From positions 5,419,391-5,483,390 of the forward strand of contig NC_092180.1 in the NCBI RefSeq assembly GCF_043641665.1: a DNA stretch of 64,000 nt, in the 5' to 3' direction. Positions 1-11,400 of this stretch are shown here, in pieces (within the stretch, counting starts at the first letter, position 1; each line of letters opens with the position of its first letter). The translations under genes were made by a program, and so were the position numbers. The stretch comes from Enoplosus armatus. Lineage: Eukaryota; Chordata; Actinopteri; Centrarchiformes; Enoplosidae. The notes beneath the pieces are model-generated. The model saw nothing but the letters and a program-made list of their open reading frames with translations, was not told the DNA's origin and did no database searches.

Positions 1-900
1 CCAGAGAAAGGTTGACACAACTCACCATTGTAGCAGCGGAGCCTCCTTTAAAACACGAAAAGTAGGCCTGCCACAAAAAAGGCACAAAAAAGCCAGTTTC
101 TCCATAAAATATGCTCTGGCTTTTCGCTTCTTCAAACTGTGCACACACTGTACTCTTGAATGGTGAGCCTTTTATAGGAGTGATGCCCCCTATCTATTTC
201 TGGATCACGATCCAACCCCGTTTCTATTTTTAGCTCGCGCGTGATGAAAAAAGAAAAGCTCGCAGAGGTTCCTTGGAGGAATTTCGAGCGTGCAGCGTTT
301 GAGAACTGGCGCGAGCTCCAGCTTCCTCCCTCCCTGCACGATAAATGCGCGTGCACGGCAGCATCTCCCTAATAATGATGCTGTGGAAAACTGCACGCCC
401 GGATTTCAACGGAATCATGAAAGTGTGCAGAATTTGGCTTTTATTAATTCATGATTTGCTGCTGAAAGCACGGCGGCTTCAAGCACACACACACACACAC
501 ACACACATGCGCGCGCATAGACGCCCCCACCCTATCAAATTAGAAAATTGTGACTAAAATGCTCACACAAACCTATAACTCTGAAGCTCACTGGCACACA
601 GGATATTATTTATACGCGGCCTGTTTTATATTTAACCCCAAAAGAAAAGGGAGCATAAAATAGACTTCCTTCTCCTGGGGGCTGCGTCAGTCACTATTGA
701 CGTCAGGTGGAGAATCTCCCACTTTGAAGGTGGAAGCAGGAGCCTCCGTTGCCAATACTGTGGCTAAAAAGCAGCGAAGGTCCAATGAAAGATCCGCCGA
801 AAACGCACAATAGCAGAGGATAGGCTAAAGAAGGCGCAGCCCCCTCCTCCTCCAAACTGGAAAGGCCATTGTTTACTGGCTGTAGTCAACCCTCTCTTTC
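1..900. promoter_or_regulatory. Promoter- or enhancer-like sequence at left edge
   Basis: This stretch has more CG dinucleotides than the 5 kb to its right and several strong sites: a perfect MEF2 box CTATTTTTAG at 224-233, a palindromic CRE TGACGTCA at 698-705, a CCAAT at 781-785 and an inverted CCAAT (ATTGG) near 905. No coding exon could be supported. It may be the upstream region of a gene lying to the left, or a distal element. A (CA)n tract lies at 484-507. Confidence 0.35.
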
Positions 901-1453
901 ATGTCATTGGGAGCAAAGGAGGAGCCAACTACACACAAATGAAACGGTTAGTAAACTGGGAGCTCCAGTGGTCATCATGAGACAAGCCAACACCAAACGT
1001 CCGATAAAGGCGCTTATTTTACGGCTTTCCCTCATAAAAGCGCTCTTATTTCAAATCATAAGGTGGTCCACATGAGTCCAGGTTGGGTTTACCCTCCAGC
1101 AGACCCAAACGTGGCCCTCAGTGTGATGATGCAGAGCTGCACAGAAAGGTGGAAGGCTCATTACAGGCTGCCGCGGTCTCAGTCCTGCAGACTCCCCCTG
1201 CACAGGGCAGAATGCTGAAACGCGTAGTAACGGAGCGGCGCTTGGCCGACCGATGATGCTATTTTTAACTCCCATACTCAACATGCCTGGCGCTGCGGGT
1301 TTCTCTGCTCAGGGTAGCCTACTACTGTAAGACAGGCAAAACATAAACACAGCACCGCTTCCAGGAGGAATGGATCTGGTTTCTCAGAGCAAAAAGAGAG
1401 AAAAATAATCCTCCACAGATTAAGAGATGTTTTTTTTCTTTATCAATGTATCT

Positions 1454-1487
1454 CTTTAAGAATGAGACCCTGTCTCATTCTTTAAAG
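1454..1487. repeat. Short hairpin repeat
   Basis: CTTTAAGAATGAGAC is followed after a 3-nt spacer by GTCTCATTCTTTAAAG, its reverse complement apart from one inserted A. The following TTTAAAGCTGCAACCTGTAGG resembles the edge of an interspersed fish repeat, so this may be a transposon end rather than an RNA hairpin. Confidence 0.5.
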
Positions 1488-2869
1488 CTGCAACCTGTAG
1501 GATTTTCATGGTATTACATTTACAAGAGAGTCAACTTTTGTACCATTTTCTGTGTCTGTGTGTTTTATTTTCATGTTTTATTAACAACTGATGCATGGAG
1601 ACATTCATTCTATCTAAAAAGTGTGTTCATGTTTATATTCATATTTAAATGTCAAAGATGAATTTCCTTTAAAAGAAATAATCAGGCCTATTTATGATAC
1701 ATAATACAGACACGTCTCACACACCATGAACACCAGTGTGGTCCTTGTTGTGCTGTCTATAATAATAAACACTTAAAAGTGTTGTTGGGGGGTAGTTAAC
1801 CTTTCACCTGTCCAAGGCACACATGCTGTCTTCTGTTTATAAGTTTGGTATCCCCCCGCAGCTGTTCAGAGCTGATGTTTAGTTTGACCAGTTTCCCCGG
1901 AGTCGTTCCAGGATTATGGCACCGAATGAGGAGCTTAGACCAACAAACAGATCCTGCTGCACTGTAGGACTGAGAGACAAACTACAACACAACGAAGAGA
2001 AGGTCTGTGATCATAGAGGGATGATACCAGGCACTCAGGGGTCTTCCATATGAACACCTGAAGTTGTTGACGTAGGTTACCTCGCAGCTCTTGCACACAG
2101 CTGATAATGGATGGTTTACGGACAAGGAATTGATGAGATGGTTGCAAGGTCAGCTGCTTAATGCAGTGCATGAGGGTCCAAAGGGAGATTCTGTCTTTAC
2201 AGCTTTCAGCCCAAAAAAGATCAGAACTGTTGTGTAAATCAACATTAGAGCACACACAAAAAGTCAAATATTTAGAACGCAAAACCAACGGTGTCGTCTG
2301 AAACTGTCTTGCGAGCTGCTCTGAGACAAAGAGGCCACCAATAACTCCTGACTTCACTTACACTTGAGCCTTTTGAAATGAAAGACTTGATACCCTCCGC
2401 AAGCAATGGCAGGATCTCTTTATGTCTTAAATCCATCCATACTACTTGCTCTGCACACCGATATGTCATCGTCAGGGTTATCCATGCACATTTTACAAAG
2501 CATTCACAGTCATTTGACATACTACACTTTGACACTTTAGACATACAAAGACTGGTTTAGGACTTGGGAATTATGCGACTTGCTTGTTTTGATGTGGTAC
2601 TTAACTTGGAAGCTGAGTGTAAATGCTTCAGTTTTAATTGTGACTTGCAAAAACTATGGTTCAGTGTTGACTAAGCCACAACCAGCTCAAACCTACAAAA
2701 AGGTCCATGTCCACAGTACAGTTTCCAAGCTGACCAAACCCACTACACTTGTGCACATAGTCCTAATTATAGGAAAGAGTAAGAGCAGATGTAAGATGTG
2801 CTATGTAAAAAAAAACCTGACGGGATTGTAGAGTATTCCACAGTGACAAACCATCCACAGGCCACTGAA

Positions 2870-3150
2870 TGGTTTGAAATCATGTGAAGCATGTTACATG
2901 GCCCTCTTGGTCACCAGGTCTCAGCTCAATTGAACACGTATGGGAGAGCTTTGAGTTTTAGACAGCTCTCTCCATCAGCATCACCAAAACCCTAAATGAG
3001 AGAATATCTTTTGGAAGAATGGTGTTCATCTCTTCAGAAGAACTACAGAGACTTCAACATCAAGGTGCATTGAAGCTGTTCTGGAAGCTCGTGGTCGCCA
3101 AACACCTTTCTAAGACCTGTTTTTTTTTCCTTTTGTCTCCCATCTGTATG
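2870..3150 (+). pseudogene. Decayed Tc1/mariner-like transposase 3' remnant
   Basis: Translating near 2908-3115 gives a broken match to the C-terminus of Tc1-type transposases: SPGLSSIEHVWESFE in place of the usual SPDLNPIEHLWE motif, followed by text like the terminal alpha-helical part (GALKLFWKLVVAKH). An in-frame stop follows the EHVWESFEF segment and no inverted repeats were found, so this is an old fossil. It is a different subfamily from the better preserved element at 44326-45442. Confidence 0.55.
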
Positions 3151-4731
3151 AACAGGCCTGTAACTTCAGTGCAGCAGCTTGCTGAGGAGAGAGTGTGATG
3201 GCATTACTGTGGAGCTGTCCATGGTACCAGAGCAACAGTGAAGCACAGCCAAGAGTGAGTTCAGATTAGGTTTCAGACAACCGTTGGAAATGTCTGTAGC
3301 GCATTAGCTACCCTAAGTAAAACGCGGACTAAAATACAGCAATCAACTGCAGAATCAAACTGTTTCAGGCTGCAGGAAAAGTAAGAGTAAAGAGGACAGG
3401 GACACAGGAAGAAGGGACTTTGCTGTTAATGGCAGTGAAACCTATTGGCCCCACAGGGCCAATACATCTTTATTACACTGAACATGAAAGAAACAGCCAG
3501 AAAATCCCTCGTGGAAACAGCCTAGCACAACATAATGCGTGCTCTATGAATGTCTAGTGAACTAGTGCAGTATTTAGATGAATTCTAGCCAAACATAAAG
3601 GGCAAATGGTGGAGAAAATATGCTGCCACACTAGTACTACTACTTCACAGTATGGACTGAGAGATCTTCAGATGCACTTCAGCCTCCATTTCCTCTGTTC
3701 ATAAAAACGGTTCTAGTTTCTAGTATTACACTTTTTTGATTTATTTTTGGTCATTTTCATGTGTGATTACACTATAGTCTGTTTTCTCTTTCTGGTTATG
3801 TACTATTTTTATGTGTTGAAGCAATAAATCGTAATTTTCTTCTGATATCTTGAAAATTCAGCATATAGTCCAGTATTATTCACTGTCTAACATCAGGTGA
3901 TAATACAACAATACATGCAAATGTTTGTAGGTCTGATGAGACAGAGACAGCCTCCGTCACATAAACTGACATTCTGTCCTTGTGTGATGAGATCTCGTTC
4001 TTAGTCTCTGTGTCTTTAAAAAAAAAAGTCCTCTCCTTTCATGTCCATGTAGGAAATTCACTACTATTATGTAATATCTTGCAGCAACATCCATTCAGTC
4101 TTACTATATTCAGCCGTGGTGAGCCAAATATATCTACACACTGAGGTGTAATAACACATTGCAACATAGAAATGGGCATCAAAAGTTTGGCATCAGAACA
4201 AATGTTCCTTAACCTAAAATTACTTTTCAGCATCTGCAGTACTTAGCAGCAACTTTGACTAACACATGAACAGATAGAAAACTATGCCACTGATCTTAGG
4301 GCCCAGAGTGTTGCACAAAAACAGATTATTTGACTGTTAAAAAAAAAAAATCAACCTATTACTAACATGCAACTGATGAACATAAGAATAGTTTAGTGCC
4401 ACACTATACAGTTTAAACAATAGAAGCTCTACATTATAATTGATATTTTCTGTACCAGTATCATGGAGTTCAACAACAACAGTGAAATACATGGATGCTG
4501 TAAGTTTAAATGAATGTGGATACGACTGCTTTGCCAAGATGAAAACGTTTATTTAATATTAAACATAGATAAGCTAACTTACATATGTATAAACATATGC
4601 ATTAAATAAAGTGCATTATTTAAATGTGTAAGTTCATGTTTAGCTAATGCAATAATAATATTAGCTGCCTCAGCTGCAGCAGACTTAACAAAGGACTCCC
4701 AGTGAGTATACTATCACTCTGAAAACACTCA

Positions 4732-5243
4732 ATGGGTACAGAGCATCACACACACACACACACACCCATTCAATGCAGTGTCTCTGTGGTGTGCCAGCTC
4801 ACATGCCTATTACATAACAGGGCTCCTACTCCCAGGCCTAACGCCCCTGACAAATCCATGCACGCTTTGCTGCACATGAGCTATTTATACACTGCACCCA
4901 AGACAGGGCTGGTCAAAAATACCACTCCAGTCAATTATTCATTGAGAAACATTCCAAAACAGAGAGAGGGGAGTGGGTTTGGCTGCACAGGAATAGGCCA
5001 AGGGGCTAACAATAAATAATGTCCATTAGCAATGCAGCAACCCCTTTGTCCTCAGTGGTACCGAATCTGAAGGAGAAGGGCGGGAAAATGTGTAGCTGCA
5101 AATTTGCCCTCTCATGTGTTGTGCTTGTATTTATAGAGTCTGTGCATACACTCCAGCTCCGCTGCAACCATCTTGTTCCTTTACAGGATTCTAAAAATAG
5201 CAGGCCGGTCTGTGCTTGTTCCATTTTTAGTTCTTGCAATTAA
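4732..5243. promoter_or_regulatory. Putative muscle-type enhancer (MEF2-like and TEAD-like boxes)
   Basis: This GC-richer island contains a perfect MEF2 box CTAAAAATAG at 5191-5200, related A/T boxes CTATTTATAC at 4881 and TATTTATAG near 5128, and an M-CAT/TEAD-like ACATTCCA near 4950. Two open frames cross it by chance; their products look like no known protein and show no splice sites. It begins with a short (CA)n tract at 4747-4766 and is followed by a poly-G run at about 5247-5263. Enhancer function is inferred from site clustering only. Confidence 0.3.
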
Positions 5244-5263
5244 AAGAGGGGGGGGGGGGGGGG

Positions 5264-7490
5264 CAGTAGGGAAAAAAAAATGCTGTTTCACAAGGATACT
5301 ATGTGGATGCATTTTTTCTTTTTGTGTGTGAATGGACGCTCTGTTCCATCTTTGTTCTAAGGTGCTCCACACGGCATCGGCACCATCATATTCAAATAAA
5401 CTGCTTTGCCAGGTTTTATTATTTATATTACATATTTATTGCGTTACACAGTGTGTGTAAGTGAAGCATTTTGTTTTGTAAAGTGCTAAAAACACTAAAT
5501 AATTATTATCACTTTGCTGGGTTGCCAAACTACAAAGCCTCTTAAGTTTTCAGTTATTATTAATTTGCTTCTGACTGCAACTACAGATAAACAGCTGTAG
5601 CCATAAAAGTTACGAAACGACTTCTATACAGAATGCAATGTGATGCGCTTTACATACATGTATTCACATACAGTTGACTGTTGACAAAATCGGTGGTTAA
5701 TTAAAACTGGGTGTTGAAAAAAGAAGTTATGGCTCGCTAAGCGTCTTGTGGATGGAAACACTGAAAACTTCCCTTTATGATTGTATTCCTGCCATTTTAA
5801 AATCTTGTCACTGCACCACAGACGTGTTCATGTGGTGACATAATTCATGTTTTTCCCTCCCAACTGCTTGGCTTTTATTAAACATTAGTTAATTTGACAA
5901 CATTAAATCATTAATTCAACATCTCAGAACTATTGAAGGTGCATCTGTTGAGTCGAAGCAGATTGCTCTAAAAGTGTATGTCACACCTTCAAGTCAAACT
6001 CCTCAGGTTTCCCAAATATACTATAGATTAGGATCTTTGCTGAAAAGTTTTAATCAGTGCATTACACTTCCCTTTCTGGACTAGAGAGTACTAATATGTG
6101 AATGAGTTTTTTAATGAACCTGCTGGATTGCTTCAGTAATGTGCTCTCATTGCGTGTAGGCTCCACCTCTCTGCAGTCATAACCAGCGCAACCTGCAGTG
6201 TTAAACATCTGTTCAACTTTTAATATTTGTTCTGACAAATTGTTGCTCTGTGTGTCAATACAATGTGTATCCTGTCCTGTGCAGTGCAGAATTATTAACT
6301 GGCTGAAGGCTGATTTATTACTTTAGTGTATAGCATTTAGTGACTGGTGCAAAGTAGAACATGTGAATTATTTTGATTTCAGTGTCTTTATAAGGCTGAG
6401 GGCACATTGCTGGACTGAAGATGCTCATCAGTCTCTGGACTGGTCTACAGAGGCCAGACTGTGTGAAATGTGACATACAGCAATAATTAAACCTGCCTTT
6501 TAGTACTCCAACGCATTAATCTGATCAGCTAAATCAAAGAAAAGATGAATTTCAATTCACAACCCAGAAAGTGACCTTATGTTACTGTATTTTACAGACA
6601 GTAAGGTGTACTGTATGTGAAACAAGAACAGGTATGATTAAACCAGAAACATAATGGTAAAATGAATTCCTCATTGAATGTTCAATATATTCTGATGCCA
6701 TTTAACGTGGAACATGGTTGTCACATATTATATTATTGTAATACAATTAATATTGTGTTTTCATGATGTTAGTCGTAAGAGTGTAATTCAATTCTCCAGT
6801 TAGAAGAGGCTGCGATTACATAGCCTTGTAATTAATTTTCCATGTGATATGCGTACATCAAGGGTATTGAAAGGTGTTTAACATTATTGGATTTTTGTGG
6901 GTGTAAAGTTATTATACCTTAACTAAAATTACAAGTCTACTTCAGGTTATCATGAAAAGCGTTACAAATATTTACATACTTAGTAAACTGTATACTCTTC
7001 CTTCAATTAAAAAAAGATTCAGATGAACTGAAAAGAACATAGAAATATTTACATGTTCGGGTGAGAAGATGTTTGAATCACGGCTCAGTCATTACAGACC
7101 TGATGACATGTGGTCGTTAGCTGTCCTTAAAATAGGTGAAATACAGCAACCTATATGGATTGCTTTTTGTTTTTGATTACAAAATGGACATTTAACCGAA
7201 TGAAGAATGCATTTCGGGCTATCACACAGAAAGGGAGCGACTGTAAAAGGAGTGTGTCTACAAAGGTCAGACAGTGCCACCTTCAGGCTGGTTTTAAAAG
7301 GTTCTCAAGAAAATGGCTGCAGTCATGTTTATGCAGAGTGTGGCTGTGAAGTGTTGCTGGTGAAATGCTACAATTTCTACAGCATAATTTAAGCTCCAAG
7401 GAGTTTTTATATTTTCCAAAGAGACAAAGAATTGACGCAGAAAAATGAAATGATGAAATCCACACTGCCTTTAATACTGTACATTTAATA
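5264..7490. other. Non-coding AT-rich intergenic sequence
   Basis: No exon, RNA gene or recognisable repeat could be supported here. I looked for a miR-129-like hairpin, because MIR129-2 lies downstream of TTC17 in human, and saw no copy of its mature sequence on either strand in the first 8.4 kb. Confidence 0.5.
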
Positions 7491-7507
7491 CAGATTCCAC
7501 TTTAAGA

Positions 7508-7513
7508 TTTATT
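7508..7513 (-). other. Candidate polyadenylation signal of TTC17
   Basis: TTTATT on the plus strand reads AATAAA on the minus strand, about 930 nt beyond the TTC17 stop codon. It is the first canonical signal I noticed downstream of the stop, so 7.49-8.44 kb is probably 3' UTR. That tract has no long ORF and includes a GT-rich stretch near 8340-8395. The cleavage site was not determined. Confidence 0.4.
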
Positions 7514-8438
7514 TTTTTTAATAGATGGTCAATGGCAAATCCTTTTTCTGCCTTATGATTTCCATAAGTTAAGAAGCAAATGTAATAGCATATTTCAGTT
7601 TCTCTCTTGTATATTAAATTATCTTGGAGCAAAATCAAACAGTTTGTAGGTCCCTTATAAATAGGAATGATATAGAAAAAAGTGCAAAAGAGAATTCCCA
7701 TCCATTTTATGAAGCGAAAAGAGTGAGGGCATATATTGTTCAATTCAACCTCCTTTAACCTCCGAGTTGAGACACATTTTTTACCATCTCAGCAAAAGAC
7801 TTAAGCACTTAAACACTGTATAACATCCTTTTCATTTAAAATGTTCCAATTAAGTTACATTAAAATGTGGCGTCATCTGCAGGCTGTAGTATGTTATTAT
7901 CCTTAAGAACCTCCAAGATGCCGCCTCCTCATACTAAAATGCTAAAATGTCTTCAAGATTGACAATGTGAGCTCTTCTTCCAATTAGCACAGACTGAAAA
8001 CCAAAATATTGCAGAAGTAGTATCTGGAACTTGAGAGCCTTATTCAATTGTATCCCTCTTCCATTATTGCAAGTTAAGCAAACCTAGAAAAAAAACGGAG
8101 TTTGACAGTCGTAACTTCTTGATTGTTAGATAACAAGAGGTCCTGCATTTGACAGATAAGTTGTGGGGCAAAGTTATCTACAGTTTTACTTTGTAATGTT
8201 TCAAACCTAATTCTTTGGGGAGTTAGATCTCAAAGAGAAAAAGAACCCAGATTCTACTGGATATGAGTCTTGATACCTCACCTTTAACCACATTCAGGTT
8301 TCTTGCACATTGCACAAGGTATCTGTGGTCTTCAGATGAGTGTGTGTCTGTACGAGTGTGCATGTGTCTGTCTGAGTGTTCTTTATCTGGTGTGTGCATG
8401 ATTGCGGGGTACTCCCGGGATCAAACTGGTTCAGTGGT

Positions 8439-11400
8439 TTAGGGCTGACGGCGTTCCCTCTTGGTGAGCAGGTAACACTGAATGGTTCTTAGTCGATCTT
8501 TGGCAGGGGCGAATTCTGGCTGCAGCTTCAAAGTAGACTCGTACCAGCGCATGGCTTTCTCAAACTCCTCCTGTCATCAAGACACACAACAACCAGGTCA
8601 CCATAAGGACACATGACTTGCATCACTGCTTGATAGATGACTTGACTTTCTGTTGCAGCACTGGTTAAACTTGAGAATCTGAGAAGTAGGTCATGTCACT
8701 ACAAGGAAACAAATGATCAAATAGTAACAGAATATTTGCCATTACCATTGCTATGTAGACGTTGGCGAGGGTGAAGTGGTTCACGACAAAGTGCGGGGCA
8801 ATTTCAACTGCCATACGGGCGACTGTAAGAGCGTCCTCCCATAGCCGAGCGTTCTGGAAGATGTTGGCCAGGCTGATAAGGGGAACATCCTGATTCACGA
8901 TTCAGGAGAAAAAAAAAAAGAGCATTGATTTTTTTTCATGTTTAAAACAATCCTTTATTTAACATAAGTACACGGTGGGTTAACTGTTGGGAACAGCTGA
9001 TGTCTAGCTTGCCTTCATGTGATGGGGGGCGTAGTTGAGGGCCTGTCGCAGGCAGTCAATGGCTCTCTTGCCTTGACCTTTCACCCTCCAGTACAGTGCA
9101 GCCATGCTGGATAATACCCATGATGTCTGATTCTGCAGTTTCAAGGATCAAGGAAGGGAATACGTGAACAATTAAAATCGAATTGGTTGAGTGTTGTAGT
9201 TAAGTGTTACATTACAGAAACATTTAAAAGTTTGACTCATTTCAGCTGTTTCTTAAAAAATCTAAAGAGTTAGACAAATTGAGTTAACAGAACATGTGAG
9301 TTTCAGTACAAAGTGAGTTTAACAATTGAGTGCTTCTGTTTGTCAGATTCAGATTGAGTGGAGGTAAGCACTGAGGGTATTCTGAACAGCTGTAAAAAGT
9401 TGGCTAATCAGCATGTGTTTATGCAACTGAATGTGTTTTTACATAGAACACAATCTAATGTGCCACTACCGTGGTAATAGCAAATAATGATCCTTTCCAA
9501 TTCACATAAACATTAGTACTTTAATATAAGTTAACTGTGGCGGTACTGGCCCTTACCTTCTCTAGTACTTTAGCGATGCGTGTGCCCACCTGCTCAAAGG
9601 ACTGAGGGGAGAACTTATCTTTGCCGAGGTTCTGCAGGACCTGGGGGTTAGGACAAGAGACACGTGAGAGACTATTAACTATTATTAAGAAGTGGGGCTT
9701 ATTAAATAGTCTGTCAATTATGAGAGAACAATGATTCTCCACTTGAGAGTTTCAGTTGTATATCCTGTTGGACCTGCTTTTTCGTGGGTACCCAGAACAA
9801 GTTCTTCCCCTCCTTAATGTTTCAACTTAGTTTGTATAAGGCTTCATATAACATATGTGTTAAGGAAATACACCTGTAGAGCTGAAACTCATTTTGATGA
9901 GAATGTTCAATATTTTCACATCAGTTTTGATCGATCACCTTGTCTTTTCGGTTTGTTTATTGCTGTTGTGACAGAGATAACAACATCTTTCTATAAATAC
10001 TGTTAATGGAACCACCTACTGTTTAGGTATAGAAAGGGAAGTGATAATAACGTACGGCTTCTGCCTCAGACTACCTCACGCAGTTGGCTCTCTCCAGTGT
10101 AGTGGATGGCGGCACGATTGGCCACTCCTGCCAGGTGGTCGAGCGTGTGCATACTGGCAGCCAGGTTGGCGTTGCATAAAGGTTCAGCAGCTGGCTCCTG
10201 AAGTGGAGTGGCAAAGTCTATGTGCTCTGTGATGCTGAAAAGAGACAGTGAAGGGAAAATATAAAATTAAACATAAAAGACGAAACATTGTATTTACTGA
10301 ATATTTGTTGATATGCTGTGATGTAAGAACCCAAGTGAGGCAAAAATGTTTTCTTTTGTCTTTCGTTTTCAATAAGATACATGAATCCTTTAAAAAACTC
10401 TTTGGAACTGACATGTTATAATATAACATAAAATAACATAAAAATGTGGGGGACAGGAGAGTCTTACTCAATGTTCTTGGCAGAAACAGCCAACCAGGTG
10501 CTAGCTACAGTGGTGAGGTCTACCCTTCGTGTCCGCTGGCACTCCTCCGGCCCTGGCCAGCCAAGACTTGTGTAGTCCCTCCAGCGACCTACCCGAAAAC
10601 ACAAAATCCACAAAGACATCTCTCTCAGTTGGGAGAAGTCCAGCACCTCAGTGCTTTTTCTGTGTTCATGCTGGTGTAAGTAAATAAAATGCAGGTGTAT
10701 GTGGTACCTGAAGGGCCGGGCGATGGGATCGTTGGCCCGCTTATCTCCAAGACAGAGTGTCCTCCAGGCAGTGGCTCCCTGTTCTGGCTGTCATCAGAGC
10801 TGCCAACACCCTCCAACCCATCCACCTTAGCCTTCCGGACCCGCTTTACCTGGAAGGTGATCTGATGAACAACAACAACAACAACGAAAAACACTCACAC
10901 ATTTAGTTTAGCTATACATAGTCCCACCCAGATATCATACAGTTTGGTAATTATAACTCAAACATAATTCTATGCTGTGAAAAGGACGGACATGTACACT
11001 TACCCACTCAGCTCCCTCGTCATCCTCACAGTTTCCAAAGCAGGGCCCTCCACCGGCACGTGCACCCATGACACGGTCATTCTTTAGCACCCGGATACCT
11101 CGCAGGTCCCCTCGTTTGCCTCCAACATCCAGTGCTCCCTCAAAGGCTCCCATCAGGTCCTCCTTCAGCTGCCACTCCTCCTCCCCCTCCACTCCTCCAC
11201 CTCCAAATGGGGTGGCCATTTTAGCTGCTCCTGAGGCAGAGGGAGAAGCCCGCTGTTGTCCAGCCGCCTCACCTGACCCATTACTGTCCAAGATAACCTC
11301 TGGAGAGTGGAGGGTAACAGGTATGAACACAGGAGAAATGAGAAATGTAAATTAGAGTGGTGATGAGCAACAGGAGCACTTAACAAATTAAGCCAACTGA

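Noticed and set aside
1935..2357. 140-codon minus-strand open frame in intergenic DNA
   Set aside because: It has no recognisable motif, no splice context and AT-rich chance-like composition.
1..8438. Possible miR-129-2 gene downstream of TTC17
   Set aside because: It was expected from human gene order, but no mature miR-129 sequence was seen on either strand here; it may lie further left.
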